IMG/VR virus record: IMGVR_UViG_3300046538_000307
Location: 1 to 45,217 of that record
Length of the DNA stretch: 45,217 nucleotides
Strand: one strand, 5' to 3'
Origin: a virus
In this document: piece by piece, positions 16,310 to 23,345 of the stretch
Layout of the letters: each line of letters begins with the position of its first letter
Numbering within the stretch: the stretch's first letter is position 1
Position numbers and translations under genes: made by a program
The notes under the pieces: generated by a model
What the model saw: only the letters and a program-made list of their open reading frames with translations
What the model was told of the DNA's origin: nothing
The model's database searches: none

Positions 16310-16739
16310 GGGTCAATTCCTTTACTTTGGTCTGGATCACTTCGTCCACTGCTGCCGCCGCTGCGCCCTTCTTTGCCTCGAACGCGGGGCGCAGGAAAGG
16401 CTGGGCCGCCATCTTCGACGTGCCGAACTCCAGGAAGCGCCCATAGAACGCCTCCTTCGACCAGGTCACCAGATACGAGGCAATCCGGCCGGGCACCGAC
16501 ATCTCGTCGTCGTAGGCAATGATGATGTGGCTGCGCAGGAAGCCAGGCGGGTGCGGACCCTGCTTCCCTTCGTAGATGCCCTTGTCGACAGGCGCGCGCA
16601 GCTTCACCTCGGTGAAGATCTCGCGCGCGCCGGCCACAGCGGCCTGCCGCAGCACCGACTCGCTCGCGACCGTATCGAGTGCCAGCAGCGTGTCCCGCAG
16701 CGCCTGGGCGTTCTCCACCTCGAAGTTCTTCCGCGCCAT
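16299..16739 (-). CDS. HK97 gp10-like tail completion protein
   Basis: A 146-residue protein of the HK97 gp10 type: VAGAREIFTEVKLRAPVDKG, a GPHPPGFLRSHI loop and the family's YGRFLEFGTSKMAAQPFLRP near the end. These proteins act at the head-tail joint or tail tube end. ATG 16739 shares its A with the stop of the frameshifted tail chaperone (TGATG), and its end overlaps the tape measure start by 11 bases. In most HK97-like phages the gene lies upstream of the major tail gene; here it sits between chaperones and tape measure. Confidence 0.8.
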   Translation of the reverse strand: MARKNFEVENAQALRDTLLALDTVASESVLRQAAVAGAREIFTEVKLRAPVDKGIYEGKQGPHPPGFLRSHIIIAYDDEMSVPGRIASYLVTWSKEAFYGRFLEFGTSKMAAQPFLRPAFEAKKGAAAAAVDEVIQTKVKELTRGQ

Positions 16740-17092
16740 CACGACCTCTTCGGAAACATCACCCGCTCGATCAGATCCGCCTGCGCGTCAGGATCGTCCA
16801 GCAGGATCGGATCGGCATCGTTGGCGGCGCTGTGGTAATCATTCCACGGGATGAAGTCCAACGCGCGGAACGGGTCCGGCGCCGCCTTCGGGTTCCGGTG
16901 GACGTTCGCCACCATCGAGGCGATCGTGCCGGCCCGGAGATCGTCGTAGTGGCTGCCCCACGGCTCCAGCTGGTAGAACGCCATCCACTCGACGAACTCC
17001 GCGCTGGGGATCTCCGCCTGCGCCTGGCCTACTGACTTTCCGAGGGCGAGGGCGAGCCGGAACCAAAATCGCCGCTCTGGGCGGCGTCGGAG
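16739..17092 (-). CDS. Tail assembly chaperone, frameshifted C-terminal part (DUF4035-like, gpT position)
   Basis: This frame is read by a -1 shift from the upstream chaperone gene. From 17092 it encodes RFWFRLALALGKSVGQAQ, then EFVEWMAFYQLEPWG and DDLRAGTIASMVANVHRNP, which is the DUF4035 signature of gpT-like extensions. The part before the first internal ATG (16984) belongs to the conserved domain, so an independent start there would lose it. The G-T fusion would be 231 residues. It should bind tail tube and tape measure during tail assembly and be absent from the virion. Confidence 0.85.
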   Translation of the reverse strand, partial: LRRRPERRFWFRLALALGKSVGQAQAEIPSAEFVEWMAFYQLEPWGSHYDDLRAGTIASMVANVHRNPKAAPDPFRALDFIPWNDYHSAANDADPILLDDPDAQADLIERVMFPKRS

Positions 17093-17433
17093 TTTTTTTC
17101 GGCTTCCTCCACCGCGGTGGCCGCCAGGCCGTTCAGCCGCAGAGCCACGGCGAGCACCCGATCCATCGCGGCCTGGTTCTTCCCGCGCAGCGTCTCGATG
17201 TCGGCTTCATCGAAGACCGGCTGGCCGTCCTCGTCGACCACCGTGGACACCAGCACGCGCGCGGTGAAGACGCTGTAGGGCACCTTGCCGTCGCCCTGGC
17301 GGCTGATCCAGTTGTCGCGCGCGAGGCCCGACATCACGGCGACACGCACGCTGCCGCCCCACTCGGGGACCTCGACGTCTTCCGTCTTGAGGTCCGCCGC
17401 GGCCAGGATTGCTGCTTTCGAAAGGATCGTCAT
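17029..17433 (-). CDS. Tail assembly chaperone, unshifted product (gpG position)
   Basis: A 134-residue protein, taken from ATG 17433, just past the tail tube stop. It is a typical gpG-like chaperone: MTILSKAAILAAADLKTEDV at the N-terminus and FDEADIETLRGKNQAAMDRV in the middle. The zero frame ends with a low-complexity Ser/Pro-rich tail after codon 114, as expected when most of the function lies before the slip site. The ratio of short to shifted protein normally matters for tail length control. Confidence 0.87.
   Translation of the reverse strand: MTILSKAAILAAADLKTEDVEVPEWGGSVRVAVMSGLARDNWISRQGDGKVPYSVFTARVLVSTVVDEDGQPVFDEADIETLRGKNQAAMDRVLAVALRLNGLAATAVEEAEKNSDAAQSGDFGSGSPSPSESQ
17071..17098 (-). 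promoter_or_regulatory. Programmed -1 frameshift site with stem-loop
   Basis: The heptamer A-AAA-AAC lies in the correct phase at 17098-17092 on the reverse strand (zero-frame codons GAA-AAA-AAC). Six bases later GCCGC (17085-17081) pairs with GCGGC (17075-17071) around CCAGA, a stimulatory stem-loop at the usual distance. The -1 frame continues without a stop into the DUF4035 reading frame. Confidence 0.88.
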
Positions 17434-17434
17434 G

Positions 17435-18076
17435 TTAGGCGTCCACCACATCGCCGGTGATGCGCAGCGTCACGCCGGAGGTCTTCAGCACCTGATCCAC
17501 GCCGCCTTCCAGCGGGCTGTTCTTGCAGTAGGCGTCGAAGGTCTTCGTCTTGCCGTTGGGCAGCGTGAGCTTGTAGGACCGCTTCGTGCCGGCGCGCTTC
17601 GCGGCGTCCACCGCCTGCTGGCCCGCGTCGTTGAAGTCCTTATTCACGTCGAAGGTGAACGAGCCCCAGTCCTGCAGGCCGAGCATGAATTCCTTCGCCG
17701 TCGAGTCGAGATCGGTGACATCCAGCTCGCTGGCCTGGCCGTCGAAGCCGTTGAACGAGATCAGGTTCTCGATCTTCGTCCAGGTGACGGGCGTCGCCGT
17801 GCCGGCCGCGGTGATGGTCTTTCCCACCGTGTTGACCTCGACGGCGAAGGTATTGGCCGTCACGTTCTTGACCACCACGGTCTGGCCGTTCAGGGTCGCC
17901 GCGTCGGCGCCGGTCAGGCCGGCCAGCGTCACGACGTCGCCGTTCGTCAGCGCGTGCGCCGCCGAGGTGATGATCGTGGGGAAGCCGACGGCAACGCCGG
18001 TGATGGACTTGGCCGCGCCGGTCGTGCCGGAGACTTCCAGTTTCGAGCCCTGCGCGGAGATTGCGGTAGATGGCAT
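17435..18076 (-). CDS. Major tail tube protein with inserted FCCH-like domain
   Basis: A 213-residue tail tube protein. The outer parts (MPSTAISAQGSKLEVSG, then TKIENLISFNGFDGQASELD and LDSTAKEFMLGLQDWGSFTF) match siphophage tail tube subunits, and the last 60 residues keep the typical LPNGKTKTFDAYCKNSPLEG. Between about residues 34 and 96 lies an extra beta domain with AHALTNGDVVTLAGLTG and TLNGQTVVVKNVTANTF, which resembles the E1 FCCH-type domain found in phage surface proteins. It probably projects from the tube as a decoration. The gene follows an HNH insertion and a hairpin. Confidence 0.88.
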   Translation of the reverse strand: MPSTAISAQGSKLEVSGTTGAAKSITGVAVGFPTIITSAAHALTNGDVVTLAGLTGADAATLNGQTVVVKNVTANTFAVEVNTVGKTITAAGTATPVTWTKIENLISFNGFDGQASELDVTDLDSTAKEFMLGLQDWGSFTFDVNKDFNDAGQQAVDAAKRAGTKRSYKLTLPNGKTKTFDAYCKNSPLEGGVDQVLKTSGVTLRITGDVVDA

Positions 18077-18090
18077 GTTGACCTCTTCGA

Positions 18091-18116
18091 GATGAAAGAG
18101 CCCGCGCAGGGCGGGC
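18091..18116 (-). terminator. Weak terminator-type hairpin
   Basis: On the reverse strand GCCCGC (18116-18111) pairs with GCGGGC (18105-18100) around five bases, followed by TCTTTC. The T-run is short. It separates the inserted HNH gene from the tail tube gene and may have come in with the insertion. Confidence 0.5.
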
Positions 18117-18145
18117 GAGGGAGAAACGGCAAGGAGACAGGATTG

Positions 18146-18646
18146 CTAAATGGTGCAGCCCTTGTGAAGGAGGCGCTTCTGGGCGAGGAATGCTTCGTGG
18201 GCGTCGACCTCGGAATCGAAGCGCCCGATATAGATCGACTTGCCGTTATTCGAGATCTGCGCCTTCCATCGCCCACCTTCTCGCGTCACTCCGAGATACT
18301 TGCTATGGACGCTGTCCGAATCTGCGCGACGACGGTTCTGCGCGTTCTCAACTTGCGGGATGTCGCGCAGGTTTGCGACTCGGTTGTTCAGCCGGTTGCA
18401 GTCAATATGGTCGACCGTGTGGGACGGCCACACGCCGTACACCCACAGCCAGATCACCCGATGCACGAGGTAGTACCGGCCGCCGATACCCACGTATCTA
18501 TACCCGGTTGATCCGTAGATGCTCCCGGCCTCTTCGCCTACTTTCGCCCGCGAGGACAGGGCTACCCGCCACGTGAGACAGCCCGTTGACGGGTCATAGT
18601 CAAAGGCGGCCCGAACGTCGTCCGCAGTCACTAAAGATCGCGTCAT
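18146..18646 (-). CDS. HNH homing endonuclease with AP2-like DNA-binding domain
   Basis: A 166-residue protein. The N-terminus (FDYDPSTGCLTWR) and the centre (YYLVHRVIWLWVYGVWPSHT then VDHIDCNRLNNRVANLRDIP) form the HNH nuclease with its His and Asn residues. The C-terminal SKYLGVTREGGRWKAQISNN and YIGRFDSEVDAHEAF segment is AP2-like and should bind DNA. This is a typical free-standing phage homing endonuclease. The start, ATG 18646, overlaps the tail-completion gene stop by four bases, so the invader is translated with the structural operon it sits in. Confidence 0.88.
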   Translation of the reverse strand: MTRSLVTADDVRAAFDYDPSTGCLTWRVALSSRAKVGEEAGSIYGSTGYRYVGIGGRYYLVHRVIWLWVYGVWPSHTVDHIDCNRLNNRVANLRDIPQVENAQNRRRADSDSVHSKYLGVTREGGRWKAQISNNGKSIYIGRFDSEVDAHEAFLAQKRLLHKGCTI

Positions 18647-18996
18647 GGCTTCCACCAAATCGAAACATCAAGCCTGCTGCCGTAGAGCTTCGTGTCGGCT
18701 TCGTAGGTGCTCACCGGCGCGCCGATGGGGATGCCCCCCACGGCAGAATCCGTCAGCGTAGCGAATACGGAGCGCATGATGGAGACCGCCGCGCCGCGCG
18801 TGGGCGCCCAGACGTTCACCTGCATGCGAGCGTTCTGCAGATCCGCCGGGCCGTCCAGCCCGTTGGTGTCTTGTCCGCCGACAGCCTGGTAGGTGATGTA
18901 CGGGCCGATCGAGCCAGGCGGAGCGACGTCCGGGTAGACCTTCACGTTCAGGCCGGCGAGTGCGGCCACGATGATCGATTCGGCGGAATCAGCCAT
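18643..18996 (-). CDS. Tail completion / tail terminator protein (DUF3168-like)
   Basis: A 117-residue protein with the DUF3168 pattern: a helical opening (ESIIVAALAGLNVKVYPD), SIGPYITYQAVGGQDTNGLD, then RMQVNVWAPTRGAAVSIMRS and a C-terminal YGSRLDVSIWW strand. Members cap the head-proximal end of the tail (the lambda gpU or SPP1 gp17 role). It overlaps the head closure gene by eight bases, and order within the connector module is canonical. Confidence 0.82.
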   Translation of the reverse strand: MADSAESIIVAALAGLNVKVYPDVAPPGSIGPYITYQAVGGQDTNGLDGPADLQNARMQVNVWAPTRGAAVSIMRSVFATLTDSAVGGIPIGAPVSTYEADTKLYGSRLDVSIWWKP

Positions 18997-19324
18997 CGGA
19001 CGCTCCCGTCTCGCACACCAGATCGACGAACTCGCGCTTCACCCGGTCCGGCAGCACGCCCTTGATGTTGTAGGCAGTGCCGTCCGCGCACAGCACGCGC
19101 ATGGCGTTCGTCACGCCAGCGGCGGCGGGTGCCGGGATCCGGATGCTGGCCTGCACCAGCGAGGCCGGCGCATCCGCCCGGATCACCTCCAGCCCGGTGC
19201 GGTGCACGATGCTCGCCCACGCCTCGGTGACCGTCACCCAGCCGGCGACCGGCTGCCCGAACTCGTCCTGCCCTTCGGCCGGGCGCTGGATCTGCACCAG
19301 CTCACTGCGCTGGCCGGCCCTCAT
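18989..19324 (-). CDS. Head closure / head-tail adaptor protein (SPP1 gp16-like)
   Basis: A 111-residue protein of the phage head-tail joining type: MRAGQRSELVQIQRP at the start, then GQPVAGWVTVTEAWASIVHRTG, a very common signature, and a C-terminal GTAYNIKGVLPDRVKREFVD. It should bind below the connector and close the filled head until the tail docks. It overlaps the preceding connector gene by four bases. Confidence 0.88.
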   Translation of the reverse strand: MRAGQRSELVQIQRPAEGQDEFGQPVAGWVTVTEAWASIVHRTGLEVIRADAPASLVQASIRIPAPAAAGVTNAMRVLCADGTAYNIKGVLPDRVKREFVDLVCETGASDG

Positions 19325-19665
19325 ACGCCCAGCCCCACGCGGTATGGTTGCAGCAGGTCGAGCGCGCCGCGCGGCAGCTCCGCCACCGTGGCGCCGACAA
19401 TCGTGTCCTCGCGGTTCATGTACAGGTGGCCGACGGTCAGCAGCACGGCCGCCTGAATCTCCGGATTGACGACCATCGGGTCATCCCCGGCCGTTTCGGC
19501 CAGCACCGCCGCCTCGAGCGCGTCCTGGTCTGGATAGACCTTGCGGTTCAGGAACGAAGCGGCGGAGCCTTCGGCGGCGGCCAGGTACAGGCCGATCAGC
19601 TGATCCTCGTTCGGCCACGTAACCCGCAGGTGCGACTTCACCATGTCGAGAGCGAGGATCGGCAT
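19321..19665 (-). CDS. Head-tail connector protein (HK97 gp6-like)
   Basis: A 114-residue protein from ATG 19665. MPILALDMVKSHLRVTWPNE and DQLIGLYLAAAEGSAASFLN are the classic start of gp6-like connectors, and NPEIQAAVLLTVGHLYMNRE follows. The protein forms a ring under the portal. A longer upstream frame exists but lies inside the previous gene. Confidence 0.9.
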   Translation of the reverse strand: MPILALDMVKSHLRVTWPNEDQLIGLYLAAAEGSAASFLNRKVYPDQDALEAAVLAETAGDDPMVVNPEIQAAVLLTVGHLYMNREDTIVGATVAELPRGALDLLQPYRVGLGV

Positions 19666-19666
19666 G

Positions 19667-20077
19667 TCAGGCACCCTTGTTCTTGGGGTCCGGCGCCTTC
19701 TTGTTGGCCGGCGGCGGCGCGGCTTTTTCCTTTTCTGCTGCAGCGGCAGCGGCTTCTTCTGCTGCCCGTGCCTCTGCTGCGGCGCGCTCTTCCCCCTCAC
19801 GGCGTGACGCCTCTTCCGCCGCAAGCCGGGCTTCCTCGTCCCTTCGGGCCTGCTCTTCGGCGGCAGCCTTGGCCCGGGCTGCCTGTTCCTCGGCTTCCTG
19901 CCGTGCCTGTTCCTCGCGGGCTTCGCGTGCGGCGGTAGCCCGTTTCTTTTCCGGGTCTTCGACCAGGCCTACCTTGGCCAGATCCTTGGCGAGCGCCTCG
20001 CTCACCTCGACTTCTTCGCCGGGCCTGGCGTCGATGTGGTGGTGCACGAACCGGCTCAGTGCTTTCACTTTGATCAT
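19667..20077 (-). CDS. Charged coiled-coil protein next to the major capsid gene
   Basis: A 136-residue protein. Residues 1-40 form a small folded head (MIKVKALSRFVHHHIDARPG, then EALAKDLAKVGLVE). The rest is an Ala/Glu/Arg helix of extreme bias (EEQARQEAEEQAARAKAAAE and similar) that ends in a Lys/Pro tail. The N-terminal segment recurs in small proteins between capsid and connector genes of HK97-like phages. It might be a head-completion or decoration factor; no function is shown. AGGAGA supports the start. Confidence 0.7.
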   Translation of the reverse strand: MIKVKALSRFVHHHIDARPGEEVEVSEALAKDLAKVGLVEDPEKKRATAAREAREEQARQEAEEQAARAKAAAEEQARRDEEARLAAEEASRREGEERAAAEARAAEEAAAAAAEKEKAAPPPANKKAPDPKNKGA

Positions 20078-20091
20078 GTCGGGTCTCCTGA

Positions 20092-20113
20092 GCCCCCGGC
20101 CGAAGCCGGAGGC
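20092..20113 (-). other. Stable hairpin with UUCG tetraloop after the major capsid gene
   Basis: GCCTCCGGC-TTCG-GCCGGGGGC on the reverse strand (20113 to 20092) forms a nine-base stem with one mismatch and a cUUCGg loop. No T-run follows: the next bases are the ribosome binding site of the downstream gene. It may act as an mRNA stability or processing element rather than a terminator. Confidence 0.65.
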
Positions 20114-20129
20114 ATTGCGGGCGGCGCGA

Positions 20130-21362
20130 TTACGCCGGCGTGATGTCGCCCTTCACGAAGGCTTCCGGGCGGTACACGGCGAGGCCGAGACGCTCTTCAA
20201 CGAGGATCGTGACGATGTTCTTCACGAAGTCGTCCTCGTTCTCGGTCGCCACCATCACCGCAGCTTGCTGGCGGTCGAAGATCTGCGCGCCGAGCTTGAA
20301 GGCACCGGTCAGGAACGTGTCGACCGTCATGGCCTGGGTGGCCACCACCGGGCGGCCCCAGAGCGCGGGTTGTGCCACACCTTGCGGATTCGCGAAGATG
20401 TAGTTGCCGGTGGTGTCCTTGGTCAGCTCGATGGCTGCCCAGTCGGACGGGTGCAGCACGATGCCGGTGGACGGGTACTCGGCCAGTTCGGCCTGGAGCA
20501 GAGCCAGACGCAGCACGTCGATGCGGGTCGGGCTCGCAATCGTGATCGGCGCAACATAGGCGGTCGCCTGCGTGTAAATGCCGTTCAGGTTGTTGCCCAC
20601 GCCCGAACCCATCAGCAGCTGCGCTTCTTCCTTGAATGCCAGGCCATAGCGCAGCCGGCCATCGATGTAACTCTGCATCATCGGGGCATCGGCCAGGATT
20701 TCAGTCGAAGCCTTCACGAAATGAGCGATCTTCACCACCGCCTGTGCCAGCAGATCAAAGGTCAGATCCGACTGCGGCTTCTTGGTGCCTTCCGCCACGG
20801 TCGCGGCCATGTTCTGGAAGCCGGTTTCCTTGACGTACTGGATCAGGTTCGAGTTCGTGCGGCCCGGCGTCAGCAGGTCGCGCACCGTCAGGCGACGCTG
20901 GGGCGGCGTCTGGATGCCCGCCAGCCGGTCCGGCGCGATGGTATCGCCTGCCACGGCCGGATCGGAGGTGATCGTCACCACCGCCTTCACCTGGTGGCTG
21001 AAGCCCTTCTTGTAATTGCCTTCGGCGACATATGCCTTATAGGCCTCAGAGTCGACGAAGTCCTGACCGACGGACTTCACGCCGTCCGGCTCGCCCGAGC
21101 CACGGCGCAGCAGCTTCTTCTCGGCGTCGTCCAGGCGCGCCTGCAGTTCGCCCTGCTTCACCAGCAGCTCGTCGACCTTGGTTTTGGTCTCGACCGTCAT
21201 GTCGCCGGCCTTCTTGGCCTCCTTCATGGCCTGCTCGCCGGCCGACTTCACCTCGTCGCCGATGCGCTTCAGTTCGGCGGTGACCTGCTCCATCACCTGC
21301 TCGGGGTTGCCGCCGGCTTCCTTGCGTTGCAGGCCGCCTTGACGTTGGAAAGTGGTGTTCAT
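20130..21362 (-). CDS. Major capsid protein (HK97 fold)
   Basis: A 410-residue capsid subunit. Residues 1-90 are a charged coiled coil (GNPEQVMEQVTAELKRIGDE, DELLVKQGELQARLDDAEKK) corresponding to the delta domain that the prohead protease removes. The remainder follows the HK97 fold: TIAPDRLAGIQTPPQRRLTV, RDLLTPGRTNSNLIQYVKET, then IVLHPSDWAAIELTKD, LWGRPVVATQAM and the end TILVEERLGLAVYRPEAFVK. I start it at ATG 21362, twelve bases after the protease stop; a longer frame upstream is not credible. Confidence 0.95.
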   Translation of the reverse strand: MNTTFQRQGGLQRKEAGGNPEQVMEQVTAELKRIGDEVKSAGEQAMKEAKKAGDMTVETKTKVDELLVKQGELQARLDDAEKKLLRRGSGEPDGVKSVGQDFVDSEAYKAYVAEGNYKKGFSHQVKAVVTITSDPAVAGDTIAPDRLAGIQTPPQRRLTVRDLLTPGRTNSNLIQYVKETGFQNMAATVAEGTKKPQSDLTFDLLAQAVVKIAHFVKASTEILADAPMMQSYIDGRLRYGLAFKEEAQLLMGSGVGNNLNGIYTQATAYVAPITIASPTRIDVLRLALLQAELAEYPSTGIVLHPSDWAAIELTKDTTGNYIFANPQGVAQPALWGRPVVATQAMTVDTFLTGAFKLGAQIFDRQQAAVMVATENEDDFVKNIVTILVEERLGLAVYRPEAFVKGDITPA

Positions 21363-21373
21363 TGCGATCTTCC

Positions 21374-22048
21374 TCAGAATGAAAGGGATTTGAGGCTGTC
21401 CAGCAGCCGATTCACATCGTTCGCCGCGCTGCCAGACTCGCTCTGGAGCAGGTGTTTCAGCCCGCGGTTGGCGATTACCGCGGCCTGTGACTTCGAGAAG
21501 CCTGCCTCGCGCAGGAGCCCTTCGAAGTCGGAAAGGGATGGAAGCGCGCCGTGCGCGATGGCCGACTTCACGGCATCGATGCGGGCAGCATCGTTGGCCG
21601 GCACGGTGACGATCGAGACCTCGACCAGCTCCACTTCCTTGAGCGTGCGCACGCGGGTCTTCTCGTCGAAGCTGTCGTCGCGCACGTAGTAGCCGATCGA
21701 CAGGCCGGTGATGGCCTTGGCCTTCATGCCGCGATACGCGATCTTCGCGTAGGGGGCATCCTCCAGCCACAGAGCGCCGTCACCCTTCAGGCCGGTGTTG
21801 TCTTCGGCCAGCGACGTCCAGTCGCCGATCGGCTCCCCGGTGCGGTGCTGCCAGAGGATTGGCAGCGACCTGCCCTTCGCCTCCAGTTCGGCCAGGCTGT
21901 TCTTGAACGCCCCGGGCGCGACCACCTCGCGGTAGCTGTCGACCACACCGAACACCGAGCCGTAGCCAGAAAAAAGGCCGTCATCTTTGACGGCCTTGGT
22001 GTCCCATTCGAACGCGCGTGTCTTGAACGCGCCAGCTTTACGTTGCAT
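21374..22048 (-). CDS. Prohead protease (peptidase family S78, HK97 gp4-like)
   Basis: A 224-residue maturation protease. VFGVVDSYREVVAPGAFKNS, PILWQHRTGEPIG (catalytic His) and AITGLSIGYYVRDD (catalytic Ser) match family S78. A conserved VELVEVSIVTVPANDAARID strand follows, and the last about 60 residues are a helical tail that may be self-cleaved. It should trim the capsid delta domain after prohead assembly. The start overlaps the portal gene by 11 bases. Confidence 0.95.
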   Translation of the reverse strand: MQRKAGAFKTRAFEWDTKAVKDDGLFSGYGSVFGVVDSYREVVAPGAFKNSLAELEAKGRSLPILWQHRTGEPIGDWTSLAEDNTGLKGDGALWLEDAPYAKIAYRGMKAKAITGLSIGYYVRDDSFDEKTRVRTLKEVELVEVSIVTVPANDAARIDAVKSAIAHGALPSLSDFEGLLREAGFSKSQAAVIANRGLKHLLQSESGSAANDVNRLLDSLKSLSF

Positions 22049-23345
22049 CGCCGCTCTCCGAGTTGAGCCAGGTGGTCAGCGCATCCTTCGCCGCGCCGGC
22101 CGGGTTGTTCTCGCCCAGCTTGTCGATGGGCAGCATGTTGGATTGCACGGTCAGGACGGCAGCGTTGCCTCCCATCGGCGGCAGGTTTTCCTTCTTCCGG
22201 CAGTCGTCGCGTGTCATGACGCCGTTCTGAGTCATCTGCGAATAGAACGCCGCGCGCGAGGCACTGTCGCCGCGCAGGAGACCCTCCATGGCGATCTCCA
22301 CCGAGTACTTGCCCCGCTCCACCGGCGTCATCAAGTCCTTCTTGGCCGACTGCTCAATGCGCACCGCCCACGTCCGAAGGCTGAACGTCACGAAGCCGAT
22401 CATCTGCTGTTCGATGCCGGTGCCCCAAGATGTGGATTTCTCCGTATGGCCCACCATCCACGGCGGCACGCGGTACCAGCGACAGATTTCCTCGACGTTG
22501 AAGCCGCGTGTCGCCAGCAGTTCGGCGTCCTGCGGGTTCATTCTCAGCTGCTCGAACCCAGCGCCCTTCTCCAGCACCATGTAGCCGCCCTGGTCGCTGA
22601 CGGTCTTTACGTGCGCGCGGATCTCATCGCGCTGGCCGGGCTTCAGCACGGCGTCCATCGTGACCAGGCCGGCCGACTTCATGCCGTCCTTGAACGTGGA
22701 GGCGCTGGCCCGGTCGGCAGCAATGGCTCCGCCGAAGACGTTCGCTCCCATCTGCACTGGCGAAATCGGGTTGAGCCCGTCAAGTGTGAAAGCCGGCAGG
22801 TACCACAGGTCGGCTTCCGGAATGACGCGTGACTTCTTGAGGATCGGATCGTTGTAGGTCCACTCGATGCTGCCGTCATCCCGAATGCGCGGCGGCATCA
22901 TGCAGGACGGCAATAGGATGTCCAGCGCAGATAGTTTGCCCAACACATTGCGCCGCTTCTCTACGTAGGCGGCTCCCCAAAGGAGCAGGCAGGCAACATA
23001 GATCTGCCAGAAGACGGCGGCGGTCATGTTGTCGTTGGGCTGGTCGTGCAGGAGCCGGTATAGCTCGTGGTCCTTGGCCAGCGTCTTCGTGTCGCCGTCC
23101 TCGCGGTACACATTGACCGGCAGCGTCGACAGGGTGTCTGCCAGCAGTCGGACGCATGCCCATGCCGTGCTGAGCTGCAGCGTCGAATTGACCGTGACCG
23201 ATTCCCCGGTGAAGTTGCGGCCACCGAACCAAGCCGCCCAGAATGCACTCGAATCGAGGCCGATCGGCACGCCGAGCCAGCCGGCCAGCCCTCCCGCGAG
23301 GGCGGATTTCACCCGCGCGGGCAGTGTCTGCTTGGTCTGGTTCAT
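22038..23345 (-). CDS. Portal protein (HK97 family)
   Basis: A 435-residue portal. GESVTVNSTLQLSTAWACVR, LPVNVYREDGDTK and HELYRLLHDQPNDNMTAAVF are the typical N-terminal motifs; the core shows LLLWGAAYVEKRRNV, PAFTLDGLNPISPVQ and EEICRWYRVPPWMVGHTEKS, and the end holds RDDCRKKENLPPMGG. Twelve copies should form the DNA-entry channel. ATG 23345 overlaps the large terminase stop by four bases. Confidence 0.95.
   Translation of the reverse strand: MNQTKQTLPARVKSALAGGLAGWLGVPIGLDSSAFWAAWFGGRNFTGESVTVNSTLQLSTAWACVRLLADTLSTLPVNVYREDGDTKTLAKDHELYRLLHDQPNDNMTAAVFWQIYVACLLLWGAAYVEKRRNVLGKLSALDILLPSCMMPPRIRDDGSIEWTYNDPILKKSRVIPEADLWYLPAFTLDGLNPISPVQMGANVFGGAIAADRASASTFKDGMKSAGLVTMDAVLKPGQRDEIRAHVKTVSDQGGYMVLEKGAGFEQLRMNPQDAELLATRGFNVEEICRWYRVPPWMVGHTEKSTSWGTGIEQQMIGFVTFSLRTWAVRIEQSAKKDLMTPVERGKYSVEIAMEGLLRGDSASRAAFYSQMTQNGVMTRDDCRKKENLPPMGGNAAVLTVQSNMLPIDKLGENNPAGAAKDALTTWLNSESGDAT

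Noticed and set aside
19677-21689. 670-codon forward reading frame
   Set aside because: Antisense to capsid and connector genes, which have clear family motifs; it crosses several gene boundaries.
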